Shown in pieces: positions 36,515-45,123 of a DNA stretch of 57,703 nucleotides (within the stretch, counting starts at the first letter, position 1; the number at the start of each line of letters is the position of its first letter). The stretch is from Methylocystis silviterrae (GTDB lineage Bacteria; Pseudomonadota; Alphaproteobacteria; Rhizobiales; Beijerinckiaceae): NCBI RefSeq assembly GCF_013350005.1, contig NZ_JABVWW010000017.1, positions 1 to 57,703 on the forward strand, read 5' to 3'. A program made the position numbers and the translations under genes. The notes beneath the pieces are model-generated. The model was not told the DNA's origin. It saw only the letters and a list, made by a program, of their open reading frames with translations, and made no database searches.

Positions 36515-37896
36515 GTGGTCACGGCTTCATGCGATCGCTGCGGTGAGCGCAATAGCCGCCATGACAGCCACGCCCAAACCGGCCCCGCATGCAAAAGGGC
36601 GACCCCGTTTTGAAACACTGCGCGCTCCCCCATCTCCGCCAAGGGGAAGAATAAATAGTAAAAAGGCAGCGTCGCCGAGGCGAGAAGCAGCGGCCAGCAT
36701 CGCGTCACCACCGCCAGCGGCAGGAACCACAACGCATACCAAGGGAATTGCGCCGGCGACAAATAAAAAACCGTCGCCGCGACGGCGAGCGTGCGGGAAA
36801 GAAGATCACGCAAATCATTGACGGGCCGCGCCGCGATCAGCAAGGCGATGGCCGCGCTCGCGACGGCCAATGCGAAGCGTAGGAGGTTGCCGGTCCAGAC
36901 GTTGTCGTTGCCTGCGACCCACTTCAGCACTCCCGACAACCAGGCGAAGGGGGCGTTGTTGTTATGCCAGAGCGTAGCGTAGCCGCTCAGACCAGAGTGG
37001 CCGGAGAAGGCGGCGGCGAAGAGCGGCGCGAGCGCGGCGCCCGCGATAAGCGCGAAGACAATGGCCGCCGGGACGAAGCGTCGCCAAGTAGGTAAACCGC
37101 TTCTCGCCATGAGGGGCGCGAGCAGCGCCGGCCAGATTTTGACGCCGACGGCGAGCGCGAGCAGCGCCGCGGAGAGAACGAGCCTCTTTCGGTACGCCGC
37201 CAATATGGCGCCGAGCACGAGCGGCGGCAGCAGCGCGTCGACATGGACGGCCGCGGCGCCCGAGAGAACCGCAAGCGGATTGCACCAATAGAGCGCCGCC
37301 AATATGCGAGGTTGGCCAAGTTCCGCTAGTAGCGCAAGAATGACGCCAAGCGTCGCGATGTCGGCAAGCAGAAGAATGAGCCGCAGACCATCGACGCTCC
37401 CGGGCGCTAAAAGATGCGTGGCGGCGAAAACCAGCTGCGCGAACGCTGGATAGATCGAAGTGTATTCGGGGAAGTTGATGCGATCGAGCGTTGGCCGCCC
37501 CGTCGCAGCAAGTTCGAGAAGCGCTGGCGGAATCGACACGCCATGCCTGACTTGTTCAGGCGAGAAAGCATAGGGATTGGAGCCCGCGGCGACAACGGCG
37601 CCGTCCCATAGATAGCGGTGAAAATCATCCTCGAGCGGAGCCTCTGCTCCGAACCAGACAAGCCGCATGGCAAGTCCAACGCAGATCATTAGCCAAAAGG
37701 AACGCGCGAGCGCGCCGTCATTGGCGAGGGAACGCGCGCAAAGAAGGCCGACGAGCGCCGGCCCCGACAATAGCGCCACGAGCGGCGCGGCGTCGGCCAG
37801 TTGCTTGACCGCCGCATGCGTGAACCCGGGGCTCAGCATGGCCAGCGCGATCTGGCTTATCAGGAGCAACAAGAGGACGCCAGTGATGCGGGTCAT
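36511..37896 (-). CDS. polytopic GT87/DUF2029-type glycosyltransferase
   Basis: A 461-residue membrane protein with about 11 helices resembling GT-C (GT87, mannosyltransferase) enzymes: an early loop EAPLEDDFHRYLWDGAVVAAGSNPYAF with the Asp pair, INFPEYTSIYPAFAQLVFAAT, and SPAQFPWYALWFLPL near the end. GT-C enzymes use lipid-linked sugars, which the downstream GT2 could supply. ATG at 37896 overlaps the rhodanese stop (ATGA). The last gene-to-gene overlap links three genes in one operon. Confidence 0.8.
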   Translation of the reverse strand: MTRITGVLLLLLISQIALAMLSPGFTHAAVKQLADAAPLVALLSGPALVGLLCARSLANDGALARSFWLMICVGLAMRLVWFGAEAPLEDDFHRYLWDGAVVAAGSNPYAFSPEQVRHGVSIPPALLELAATGRPTLDRINFPEYTSIYPAFAQLVFAATHLLAPGSVDGLRLILLLADIATLGVILALLAELGQPRILAALYWCNPLAVLSGAAAVHVDALLPPLVLGAILAAYRKRLVLSAALLALAVGVKIWPALLAPLMARSGLPTWRRFVPAAIVFALIAGAALAPLFAAAFSGHSGLSGYATLWHNNNAPFAWLSGVLKWVAGNDNVWTGNLLRFALAVASAAIALLIAARPVNDLRDLLSRTLAVAATVFYLSPAQFPWYALWFLPLAVVTRCWPLLLASATLPFYYLFFPLAEMGERAVFQNGVALLHAGPVWAWLSWRLLRSPQRSHEAVTT

Positions 37897-38489
37897 CAGC
37901 GCGCGTCCAGCGTTCGTTGGAACAATCCCCGCCAAGCCTCGTCATAGGGGTGGATCATTGTCGCAGAACCGGTCGCGTTGACGATATCGCGATCCTCTGC
38001 AAACCAACGGAAAATGCCGCCGCGCAGATTATACGCTGCAGTGGCTCGATAACGCGCGATGGATGGCACGATCCGTTTCAGCATGATCGCGCTACGTATT
38101 CCCACCGAGCAATAGAATACAGCGCTACGGCCTTCCAGCCCGCGTCCATGCTCCGATAAGAAGCGCTCCGCCGTCATGCCCGGGTCGATATTGATAGCGC
38201 CGGGCAGGTGGCTCATTTCAAATTCTTGTCTATCGCGCACATCGAACAACACCCCATCGCCACGCCCCAACGCCTGCGCGACATCCAGTGCCGATATTTC
38301 AGGAACAGGATGAATCGCGGCGACCGCTCGCTCGATATCGCTCAATGAAACATCCGCATCTGTTGGATCGGGCAATGTTGAAACCGACAAGCCCCGCGAC
38401 GTTGCAATTCCGAGGACAAGAGCCACACAAGCATATTTTACAAGCGTCGTAGATCTACTGTGCGATATTGGCCTTAAAGCGCGTCGCAT
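37896..38489 (-). CDS. exported rhodanese-domain protein
   Basis: A 197-residue protein with an N-terminal signal or anchor (TTLVKYACVALVLGIATSRG) and one rhodanese domain: GDGVLFDVRDRQEFEMSHLPGAINI, active-site loop VFYCSVGIRSAIML (Cys then Arg, the sulfurtransferase pattern) and NLRGGIFRWFAEDRD. Likely a periplasmic or membrane-facing sulfurtransferase. First gene of the operon with two glycosyltransferases; a SigF-like element lies 58 bases upstream. The frame opens at 38519, but I prefer ATG 38489. Confidence 0.85.
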   Translation of the reverse strand: MRRALRPISHSRSTTLVKYACVALVLGIATSRGLSVSTLPDPTDADVSLSDIERAVAAIHPVPEISALDVAQALGRGDGVLFDVRDRQEFEMSHLPGAINIDPGMTAERFLSEHGRGLEGRSAVFYCSVGIRSAIMLKRIVPSIARYRATAAYNLRGGIFRWFAEDRDIVNATGSATMIHPYDEAWRGLFQRTLDAR

Positions 38490-38546
38490 TGTTGTATCTC
38501 CGAAGAGCGCACAAACCAAATCGCTGATGGAGCTCCCGACGTTTAT

Positions 38547-38571
38547 TTCGCGGTGCCCCGAGAAAAGTTAC
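38547..38571 (-). promoter_or_regulatory. SigF-type promoter for the rhodanese operon (15-base spacer)
   Basis: Minus strand GTAACT (38571-38566), 15 bases, CGAA (38550-38547), upstream of the rhodanese ATG at 38489. Same -10 and nearly the same -35 as the others but one base shorter spacing. It is divergent from the perfect motif at 38625. Confidence 0.45.
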
Positions 38572-38624
38572 TGGCCCCTGGCACGACCATGCGCCGTTAT
38601 TGTCCATGATGACGACTGACAGTC

Positions 38625-38650
38625 GTAACCTTCGCGGGCAATGAGGCGAA
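38625..38650 (+). promoter_or_regulatory. SigF-type ECF promoter for the TIGR04282 glycosyltransferase
   Basis: GTAACC (38625-38630), exactly 16 bases, CGAA (38647-38650), with the ATG of the glycosyltransferase at 38685 and AACCGGAGG as ribosome binding site. A perfect match to the window consensus. Confidence 0.75.
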
Positions 38651-38684
38651 GAGCTTCGAATCGAAATGAACCGGAGGCGACACT

Positions 38685-39497
38685 ATGATTGACGCAACGT
38701 CGCCCCAAGCGACGCATGACGCCATCGCCGTCGGGCTGATGTGCAAGCCGCCGCGTCCCGGCCTTACGAAAACACGTCTCGCGACAAGGGTTGGGGCGGT
38801 TCTCGCCGCTGAGCTGTCGGAATGCTTTTTACGCGATGTCGCGCGGCTGATTGCGAGTCTCGAGGTGAGCGATCGGGTGCAGGGCTTCGGATTATATACC
38901 CCGGCCGACGCCGCCGCGGAAATCCGGGCGCTTCTCCCTGCCTCGTTTCGACTGGCGCCTCAACAGGGCGCCGATTTCTGCGTGGTCGTGCATCGCGCCA
39001 TCGCTGGGCTCCTCGAACAACATCCCGCGGGCGCTATCCTCATCAATGCGGACAGTCCCACGCTTCCGACCGCCATTTTGGCGGAAGCGGTTCGCGCGCT
39101 CCGACCACCCGGCGAACGCGTCGTGATCGGTCCCGCCAGGGACGGCGGCTACTACTTGATCGGCCTCAAGACTGCATATTGGGCCTTGTTCCGCGACATG
39201 CCCTGGAGCACGCCCGAGGTCTGCCGCATCACGATTGACCGCGCACGGGCAATCAGCTTGCCCGTCGTTCAGCTTCCCGTCTGGTACGATGTCGACGACG
39301 CGAGCAGCCTTGCCGATTTATTCGATGAACTCGGCGGCGCACAGCCGGGTTTTATCGGCCTGCAGCACAGGAACTCAAGTGACCAAGGCGCAAAAGCCTA
39401 TCCGCCAGCCCCCGCGCCCGCCACACGCGCTCTTCTTCAGTCCCGCCCGATGATTGGCCTACGCCCTAACGAGATGTTCGAAATGGAAGGGGACTAG
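38685..39497 (+). CDS. TIGR04282-type glycosyltransferase, copy 2
   Basis: A 270-residue TIGR04282/DUF2064 glycosyltransferase: VGLMCKPPRPGLTKTRLATRVG at the start, GAILINADSPTLPTAIL as the nucleotide-binding Asp site, VIGPARDGGYYLIGL and DMPWSTPEV, and WYDVDDASSLADLFDEL near the end. It is longer than copy 1 at 15533 by about 65 residues, mostly a Pro/Ala-rich tail. Such genes accompany arsenosugar-type pathways. A perfect SigF-type promoter precedes it. The following acyltransferase remnant starts 4 bases after its stop. Confidence 0.85.
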   Translation: MIDATSPQATHDAIAVGLMCKPPRPGLTKTRLATRVGAVLAAELSECFLRDVARLIASLEVSDRVQGFGLYTPADAAAEIRALLPASFRLAPQQGADFCVVVHRAIAGLLEQHPAGAILINADSPTLPTAILAEAVRALRPPGERVVIGPARDGGYYLIGLKTAYWALFRDMPWSTPEVCRITIDRARAISLPVVQLPVWYDVDDASSLADLFDELGGAQPGFIGLQHRNSSDQGAKAYPPAPAPATRALLQSRPMIGLRPNEMFEMEGD

Positions 39498-39501
39498 CGC
39501 A

Positions 39502-39789
39502 GTGAGCCCTGAAACGCGCCTTCACGAACGAATTGACCGGGTCGAATGCGCCAAGGGATTCTGCATCGCCTTTGTCGTCATGATGCATTCGACGCTGGCC
39601 GTCGAGGCCGTTTCTATGTGCTGTGGTGATGATCTAATTCGGATCGCAGGGAGTGCTATAAAACACTTTCTGGCTTTCGTGCGGCCGTTCGGTAGATTTG
39701 GTTCATCTATATGCCGCCGCTGTTCTTTGTCTTGGTCACAGCGCTCGCGATCATCGACAGAGGATGCTGTCCCGGCGGATGCCGCTTAG
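39502..39789 (+). pseudogene. N-terminal remnant of an acyltransferase 3 gene
   Basis: From the GTG at 39502 (AAGGGGACT upstream): RIDRVECAKGFCIAFVVMMHSTLAVEA, the family opening with the conserved Asp/Glu and His. After about residue 55 the frame loses similarity and another frame gives FIYMPPLFFVLVTALAIID, which would belong far downstream, so an internal deletion plus a shift is likely. It probably formed part of the SigF-driven transcript with the glycosyltransferase. Confidence 0.65.
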
Positions 39790-40547
39790 GGACGGTCGTC
39801 CCAGCGTAACGCACGAAAGTCGAAGTCGTCGTCGATGATCGGCTTGACGATCTGAAAATACGGCGACACGTCGAAATCCCGTGGCGTGAACAGTCCATGG
39901 TGACGGACGGTAAGAATTTCCTCGACGCAGCCGGGGCAATCGGGCGCGCTTGCGTCCCGCGCGCCGACGACCGGCAGGATCGGGTAACGGATGGATTGAA
40001 ACGCCTGCGCGATCAGCGTCGAACAAATTGCGCGGGTCGGATCGCCACTGCCCAGAGCGATCATACGACGCCGGAACCGCTGTGGAACGGGTGGGGTTGG
40101 CATCAAATAGCGCGCAAGGTCAATAACGTTGCGTAGATCGTAACGATTACCCAAGCGTTTGATGACATATGCCGTTACCTCGCGGCGATCCTCGTCCTCC
40201 AATCCGACTGGACGGCAAACGCGGGTATGCGCGCCTGCGAACTCCTCGATTCCCACGGTTCGTACGCCTTCCACGATATCGACTTCGATAAAGCAATGGT
40301 CGACGTTTCCTCCCGCGTCTGTCAGATGCGAGCCGACATAAAGCGCGGCGTGCGACCATGTCGACTGGGTGAGATATTTGATAGCGGCGCTGACTCGGCT
40401 GTTTCCCTCGACGAGCAACACGTCGGCCGGACGCAGGCAGCCGAGCAGCAGGTCTGGGCGCGTCACCGGCCCAACACTGTGAATGTGCACGGGCGCCGAG
40501 AGGTAACGAGCAAGTCTGCCGCCGAGCCACCCAAGCGTTGATCCCAT
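39786..40547 (-). CDS. YiiX/YebB-like (C92) permuted papain-fold amidase
   Basis: A 253-residue protein starting MGSTLGWLGGRLARYL, with LRPADVLLVEGNSRVSAAIKYLTQSTWSHAALYVG (the His-containing block of NlpC/P60-like, permuted papain-fold YiiX proteins), an internal DVVDIVEGVR-like acidic strand, and GDPTRAICSTLIAQAFQ, with the catalytic Cys. ATG 40547 has AAGGA eight bases upstream. It follows bufC by 41 bases in the same direction, so it looks like a fourth bufferin-operon gene. A role in lipid or peptide hydrolysis is possible but unproven. Confidence 0.7.
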   Translation of the reverse strand: MGSTLGWLGGRLARYLSAPVHIHSVGPVTRPDLLLGCLRPADVLLVEGNSRVSAAIKYLTQSTWSHAALYVGSHLTDAGGNVDHCFIEVDIVEGVRTVGIEEFAGAHTRVCRPVGLEDEDRREVTAYVIKRLGNRYDLRNVIDLARYLMPTPPVPQRFRRRMIALGSGDPTRAICSTLIAQAFQSIRYPILPVVGARDASAPDCPGCVEEILTVRHHGLFTPRDFDVSPYFQIVKPIIDDDFDFRALRWDDRP

Positions 40548-40588
40548 GACGAAAATCCTTGGAGCCGTTCGCCAAGAAAAAGCCTGCG

Positions 40589-41365
40589 TCAGTCGAAAGA
40601 CGACAAGCGCGCAACAAGACCTTCCGTGAACCATTGCGCCAGAAATCCAGCGACTCGGTGCGTCACGTCCTCGCCGGCGCCATGGAACGCGAGAAGCGAG
40701 CAGATGTCAGAAAACTTTTGTCCCTTTAGCGCTTCGATCAGAGCCAGCCGCTCGTCCGGCGCGACGACCCGATAGGACGACTGATTGTCGCTTCGCCAAA
40801 ACAGGACGCACTCATCGCCCTGCCCGATCCCCGGCGGCCACTCCTCATTGCTTGTCGCTTCATAGCGCGCCGCTGTCCCAACGGCGAGTTCCAGAAGCAC
40901 GAAGCTCGGATGGAACTCGAAGGCGATATTCGGCCAGCTCTCGACAGGTATCTGCGCTAGCGCGTTGACCGGGAGTTGCGGTCCGTCTGCGGCGTCGAAG
41001 ACGTCGGCGAGAGCGCGTTCGAATCGGGCGAGGTCGATCGCTTGAACGTCGTCTCGGAGACGCGCCGAATCTTTCATGAAACCGGGCAGACGCCCGCCGT
41101 ACCAGCGAGCGCTGCGCACGTGCGACGGCGCCGACGCAATATACTCTTCGACGAGAGCGCCGAACGTTTCGTCGCCAAGATAATTGCGCAAAATAGGATA
41201 GTCGTTCGAGAGGAACTCCGCGAGGCGAAGCCGATAGGCGCTGTGGTAAACGGAGAAAAGCGTCGCGGCGTCTGTCTTCTTCGAGTCGGCGATTGAGTCG
41301 GGGACGATCTGATCCTCGCTCAGAATTCCGGCCTGAAACTTCCCCTGTAATTCGGCTAGGGACAC
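40589..41365 (-). CDS. bufC: BufC-like DUF2063 partner protein (cluster 1)
   Basis: A 258-residue DUF2063 protein that pairs with the DUF692 enzyme in bufferin biosynthesis and is thought to present the precursor. Seen: [68 protein letters not shown] and [16 protein letters not shown]. It uses a GTG start with GGAGGGGG upstream and overlaps bufB by 10 bases, so the pair is coupled. ORF continuation upstream is discarded because it would overlap bufB heavily. Confidence 0.85.
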   Translation of the reverse strand: MSLAELQGKFQAGILSEDQIVPDSIADSKKTDAATLFSVYHSAYRLRLAEFLSNDYPILRNYLGDETFGALVEEYIASAPSHVRSARWYGGRLPGFMKDSARLRDDVQAIDLARFERALADVFDAADGPQLPVNALAQIPVESWPNIAFEFHPSFVLLELAVGTAARYEATSNEEWPPGIGQGDECVLFWRSDNQSSYRVVAPDERLALIEALKGQKFSDICSLLAFHGAGEDVTHRVAGFLAQWFTEGLVARLSSFD

Positions 41366-42207
41366 GCGGCCACCCCCTCCTGCGCGAGGGTGGAGGCGCC
41401 AAATATCGACCTCGCGCGATCGAGTTCGGCGAGCAGCTCGCAAAACGGCGGGAAATTGTCGTCGCGCTCGATCATTGTCGAGACCTTGCCGAAGCGGCGG
41501 CAGGCGCTTTCGTATAGCGACCATACCTCATCGCAAATCGGCTGATCATGCGTATCAATTTTGTGCGTGCCGGCGTCGGAATGTCCCGCAAGGTGAAGTT
41601 GAATAACGCGCTCGGCTGGAATCGCTTCGATGAATTGCTGCTGATCGAACCCGTGATTAAATCCGGAAACAAAGACATTGTTCACGTCAAGCAACAGCCA
41701 ACAATCGGCCCGCTCGGCCATTTCGCGCACAAATGTCCATTCGTCCATTTCGGATTCGCGGAATGTGACATAGGTCGACGCATTCTCGATCGCGATTCTT
41801 CGGCCAAGAAAATCCTGTACCCGCTTTATACGATCGACAACATGACTCAACGCCTCCAACGTATAGGGCACAGGCAAGAGATCGTGCAGGTTTACCCCAT
41901 GCACGCCTGTCCAACATAAGTGATCGGAAATCCATTGCGGCTGAAAGCGATCGGCCAGCCGCTTGAGCGCTTTGAGGTAGTCGAAATCGAGCGGATCGGT
42001 GGAAGCCAGCGACATCGACACGCCATGCATGACGATCGGATACTCGGCGCGAACGCGCTCAAGCATGGCGAGCGGCCGCCCTCCCGGAACCAGGTAGTTT
42101 TCCGTGATGATCTCAAACCAGTCGACATTCGGCTTGGTTTCGAGGATGTCACGGTAATAGACCGGCCGCAGGCCAAGGCCAAAACCCAGTGGCGTAGGCT
42201 TGCTCAT
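41356..42207 (-). CDS. bufB: BufB-like DUF692 multinuclear iron oxygenase (cluster 1)
   Basis: A 283-residue MNIO (DUF692) enzyme, related to MbnB of methanobactin synthesis, which modifies cysteines of a precursor peptide. Metal-site contexts are intact: [71 protein letters not shown] and [13 protein letters not shown] 42207 has GGAGACATCGCAC before it; the long upstream extension in the same frame runs into bufA and was rejected. Order bufA, bufB, bufC. Confidence 0.88.
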   Translation of the reverse strand: MSKPTPLGFGLGLRPVYYRDILETKPNVDWFEIITENYLVPGGRPLAMLERVRAEYPIVMHGVSMSLASTDPLDFDYLKALKRLADRFQPQWISDHLCWTGVHGVNLHDLLPVPYTLEALSHVVDRIKRVQDFLGRRIAIENASTYVTFRESEMDEWTFVREMAERADCWLLLDVNNVFVSGFNHGFDQQQFIEAIPAERVIQLHLAGHSDAGTHKIDTHDQPICDEVWSLYESACRRFGKVSTMIERDDNFPPFCELLAELDRARSIFGASTLAQEGVAACP

Positions 42208-42283
42208 GTGCGATGTCTCCGCTTCGCATCGCGGGAAAGAAGAGACGGGCGAACCGAGCCGCCCACCCGTCTCGAAGCATCGA

Positions 42284-42544
42284 TCAGCCGAGAGTCCCAC
42301 CCTTCGCCTCGCAGGCGGCCTTCGATTTCGCCGGAAGCCAACCCTGCCCCTTGCAGGCGTTCTGGCCCTTGCAAGCGCTACTCGCGGTCTTGCAGGCGCC
42401 CTGACCCTTGCAAGCGTTGATGCCAACGCAGTGGACGGATTGCATGCCCTTTTTCGCGGCGGCGGGCGTAACGGCCACGCCGCTCAGCGCCAGCGCAACC
42501 GCCGCGGCGGCGAGAGTCGAGCCGGAAACGATATTGACCTTCAT
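42284..42544 (-). CDS. bufferin precursor, BufA2-like (cluster 1)
   Basis: An 86-residue precursor: a signal peptide ([20 protein letters not shown]), then a core with six cysteines at 39, 45, 51, 58, 64 and 78 spaced as C-x5-C-x5-C-x6-C-x5-C ([25 protein letters not shown]). This fits the bufferin class with repeated ACKGQ-type motifs. After modification by the DUF692 enzyme the peptide would bind copper in the periplasm. A SigF-type promoter lies 72 bases upstream. It differs clearly from the precursor at 43841. Confidence 0.8.
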   Translation of the reverse strand: MKVNIVSGSTLAAAAVALALSGVAVTPAAAKKGMQSVHCVGINACKGQGACKTASSACKGQNACKGQGWLPAKSKAACEAKGGTLG

Positions 42545-42615
42545 GTTAATCTCCTCATTGATTCGCTCGCATGGCGAACGCCAAGCGCCCCCGTCGAGAG
42601 CCTTGCCGATTGTAT

Positions 42616-42641
42616 TTCGCTCCGAGTGCGGCCGAAGTTAC
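42616..42641 (-). promoter_or_regulatory. SigF-type ECF promoter for bufferin cluster 1
   Basis: Minus strand GTAACT (42641-42636), exactly 16 bases, CGAA (42619-42616), 72 bases before the bufA ATG. Only the last -35 base differs from the consensus GTAACC-N16-CGAA. Confidence 0.7.
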
Positions 42642-42676
42642 AAAAAAAGTCTGATCCCAAGGATAACATTACAAAA

Positions 42677-43579
42677 TCAACGACTATCGACGCGGTCATG
42701 GGGATGCTTGCTTTTATTGAACCGCCTAGCGCAAATCGCGTCTAGTTTCGATACGAGCGACGGATCCCACACCGACGGGTCGCTGATGACAACCGTGTCC
42801 AGACAGCTGTCGATGGGCGAGGGCCCTCGGGGCCTCACAAGGCTCTCGGCGAATTCAACGATCAGACGCTGGGCGGCGCCGATATTCGCGCGCATCACCG
42901 CAAGAATGCTCGCGACATCCACCTCGGCGCTCTCTTCGCGCCAACAGTCATAATCCGTGACCATACAGACATTTGCGTAAGGCAGCTCCGCCTCCCGCGC
43001 GAGCCTGGCTTCCGGCATGGCGGTCATGCCAACAACGTCGCAGCCCCAGCTTCGATATAGTCGGCTTTCCGCCCGGGTCGAAAATTGAGGCCCTTCCATT
43101 GCGAGATATGTCACGCCGTCAGCAAGCTCGACGCCAGCTCGACGGCCCGCGACGGCGGCGTAACTGGACAGGCGTGGACAAACGGGATCAGCCATGGAGA
43201 CATGGGCGACGAATCCCGCGCCGAAAAAAGATTTCGGACGATTTTCGGTTCGGTCGACATATTGATTGACGGTGGCGAACATGCCCGGCGCCAAATCCTC
43301 CCGTAGCGATCCCACAGCGGATATCGATAAAAGGTCGGTGCAGCCTGCACGTTTCAGCGCATCGATATTTGCGCGCGCGTCGATCGCGCCGGGCGCGAGG
43401 CGGTGACCGCGCCCATGCCGCGGTAAGAATACCAAGGTTACGTCGCCAAGCGCGCCTATCATTAGTTCGTCGGACGGCTCGCCCCACGGGCTGTCGACTT
43501 TGATCCAACGACGATCCTTGAGGCCTTCGAATTCATACAGGCCCGATCCGCCAATTACCCCAAGCGTCCAATGTGTCAA
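42677..43579 (-). CDS. MTA/nucleoside phosphorylase (MtnP-like)
   Basis: A 300-residue phosphorylase that cleaves 5-methylthioadenosine or related nucleosides with phosphate. Landmarks: LGVIGGSGLYEFEGL, FLPRHGRGHRLAPGAIDARANI with the phosphate site, SAVGSLREDLAPG, YLAMEGPQFSTRAESRLYRSWGCDVVGMT and MVTDYDCWREE. It lies between the two bufferin clusters, on the minus strand upstream of bufA. In arsenosugar pathways such enzymes can remove adenine from an arsenic nucleoside, so an arsenic role is possible besides methionine salvage. Confidence 0.85.
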   Translation of the reverse strand: MTHWTLGVIGGSGLYEFEGLKDRRWIKVDSPWGEPSDELMIGALGDVTLVFLPRHGRGHRLAPGAIDARANIDALKRAGCTDLLSISAVGSLREDLAPGMFATVNQYVDRTENRPKSFFGAGFVAHVSMADPVCPRLSSYAAVAGRRAGVELADGVTYLAMEGPQFSTRAESRLYRSWGCDVVGMTAMPEARLAREAELPYANVCMVTDYDCWREESAEVDVASILAVMRANIGAAQRLIVEFAESLVRPRGPSPIDSCLDTVVISDPSVWDPSLVSKLDAICARRFNKSKHPHDRVDSR

Positions 43580-43733
43580 AAGCTTTCCTCCAGAACTCCC
43601 CCGCGCTCATCGCAAGGGCAGACATGCGCCGATCTCTAAGAATGGAACGGTTCAACTGCAAATTCCATGGTCATTTGGACGCTCGAAAAACAGAACCGAT
43701 GTGAGACTACCCGTCACACGCCGCATCCCGGAT

Positions 43734-43759
43734 GTAACCTTGCGGCGTGTTCTAGCGAA
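43734..43759 (+). promoter_or_regulatory. SigF-type ECF promoter for bufferin cluster 2
   Basis: GTAACC (43734-43739), exactly 16 bases, CGAA (43756-43759). The leader is about 75 bases, ending with GGAGAGAGAA before the precursor ATG at 43841. Perfect match to the window consensus. Confidence 0.78.
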
Positions 43760-43840
43760 GATAAACTCGGATTGGGCGCCGGCTCGCGGAGTCGTGTTAA
43801 CCGGCCTCCATCTCAATATTGAATTGTCGTGGAGAGAGAA

Positions 43841-44122
43841 ATGACAATCATCAAAAACCCGTCAACCCTTTTGATTGCGGCGGCGCTGGCCGCTGCACTG
43901 GCTTCAGCTAGCGACGCGTCCGCCGAGAAAGCGGACAAGGAGAAATGTTATGGCGTCTCCCTGAAGGGCAAGAATGATTGCGCGGCGGGGCCTGGAACCA
44001 CATGCGCCGGCACAGCCACAAAGAACTATCAGGGCGACGCCTGGAAATATGTCGCTAAGGGAACCTGCACGTCGATCACGACGCCAAAAGGCAAAGGCAG
44101 TTTGGAGCCGATCGCAATTTAG
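43841..44122 (+). CDS. bufferin precursor, DUF2282/BufA1-like (cluster 2)
   Basis: A 93-residue precursor: signal peptide ([20 protein letters not shown]), then DUF2282 with cysteines at 36, 47, 55 and 76 ([34 protein letters not shown]). This is the classical BufA1-type pattern, distinct from the six-Cys precursor at 42284. The MNIO and DUF2063 genes follow at once. ATG 43841 is favoured over the upstream 43829 start because GAGAGAGAA lies just before it. Confidence 0.87.
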   Translation: MTIIKNPSTLLIAAALAAALASASDASAEKADKEKCYGVSLKGKNDCAAGPGTTCAGTATKNYQGDAWKYVAKGTCTSITTPKGKGSLEPIAI

Positions 44123-44124
44123 AA

Positions 44125-45123
44125 ATGGGTCGGAATGATCGCCGCGCGCCTTCGATTGGCGAGCGGCGATCGAAGGCGAGTGCGGGTCGGATGGAAGCGT
44201 CACCTTCAGCAAAGGATCGCTCGGTCGCGAAGGATCGTCCGCGTTCTCTTCCAGTGCGCGCGGGCGTCGGCCTAAAAAGCGAGCATTTTGATGACATCGT
44301 GACGTCGACGCCGGACGTCGGTTTCTTTGAAATCCATGCCGAGAACTTCATGGGAGCGGGCGGACCGCCTCACGCTCAGCTCACACGCATACGCCAGGAC
44401 TATCCCCTCTCCGTGCATGGCGTCGGTTTGTCGATCGGCGGCGCACAGCCACTCGATCGCGCGCATCTCGATCGGCTGAAAACGCTGATTGATCGCTATC
44501 AGCCAGAATCGTTCTCGGAGCATCTTGCCTGGTCCACGCATGGCGCAAACTACCTCAATGATCTGCTGCCGATTCCCTATACCAACCAAACCTTGAAGCG
44601 CGTCGTGTCCCATATCAATCAACTTCAGGACAAGCTTCAACAACGTATTCTGCTAGAAAACCCCGCGACCTACCTGGGGTATCAAGCATCCAGCTATTCC
44701 GAAATCGACTTCCTGCATGAAGTCGTGCGGCAAACTGGCTGCGGCCTACTGCTGGACGTCAATAATGTCTATGTTTGCGCCGTCAATCATGGGTTCGCGG
44801 CGGACGACTATATCGATGCGTTCCCCATGGCGCATGTCGACGAGATCCACCTGGCTGGTTTCGCGACCGATTACGATGATCTCGGCGAGACTTTGCTGAT
44901 CGATGCGCATTGCGCGCCGGTGTCGGCCTCGGTCTGGAAGCTCTATGAGCACGCTTTGGCGCGCCGGGGTCCCATCCCAACCCTTATCGAGTGGGACAAT
45001 GAGGCGCCGGCGTGGCCGGCGCTCCAAGCCGAAGCTGAGCGCGCGGAGGCGCTGTTACGCAAATGCGGGGCTACCGGACAAAGCGCGCTTTCCGCAGGGG
45101 TCGCCCATGACGTCGATGTTTGA
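44125..45123 (+). CDS. bufB: BufB-like DUF692 multinuclear iron oxygenase (cluster 2)
   Basis: A second MNIO enzyme. Intact site contexts: [81 protein letters not shown] and TLIEWDNEAPAWP. It is a divergent paralog of the cluster 1 enzyme. The family part begins at PVRAGVGLKSEHFDDI; the start may be ATG 44125 (3 bases after the precursor stop) or 44191. It overlaps bufC by 17 bases. Confidence 0.88.
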   Translation: MGRNDRRAPSIGERRSKASAGRMEASPSAKDRSVAKDRPRSLPVRAGVGLKSEHFDDIVTSTPDVGFFEIHAENFMGAGGPPHAQLTRIRQDYPLSVHGVGLSIGGAQPLDRAHLDRLKTLIDRYQPESFSEHLAWSTHGANYLNDLLPIPYTNQTLKRVVSHINQLQDKLQQRILLENPATYLGYQASSYSEIDFLHEVVRQTGCGLLLDVNNVYVCAVNHGFAADDYIDAFPMAHVDEIHLAGFATDYDDLGETLLIDAHCAPVSASVWKLYEHALARRGPIPTLIEWDNEAPAWPALQAEAERAEALLRKCGATGQSALSAGVAHDVDV

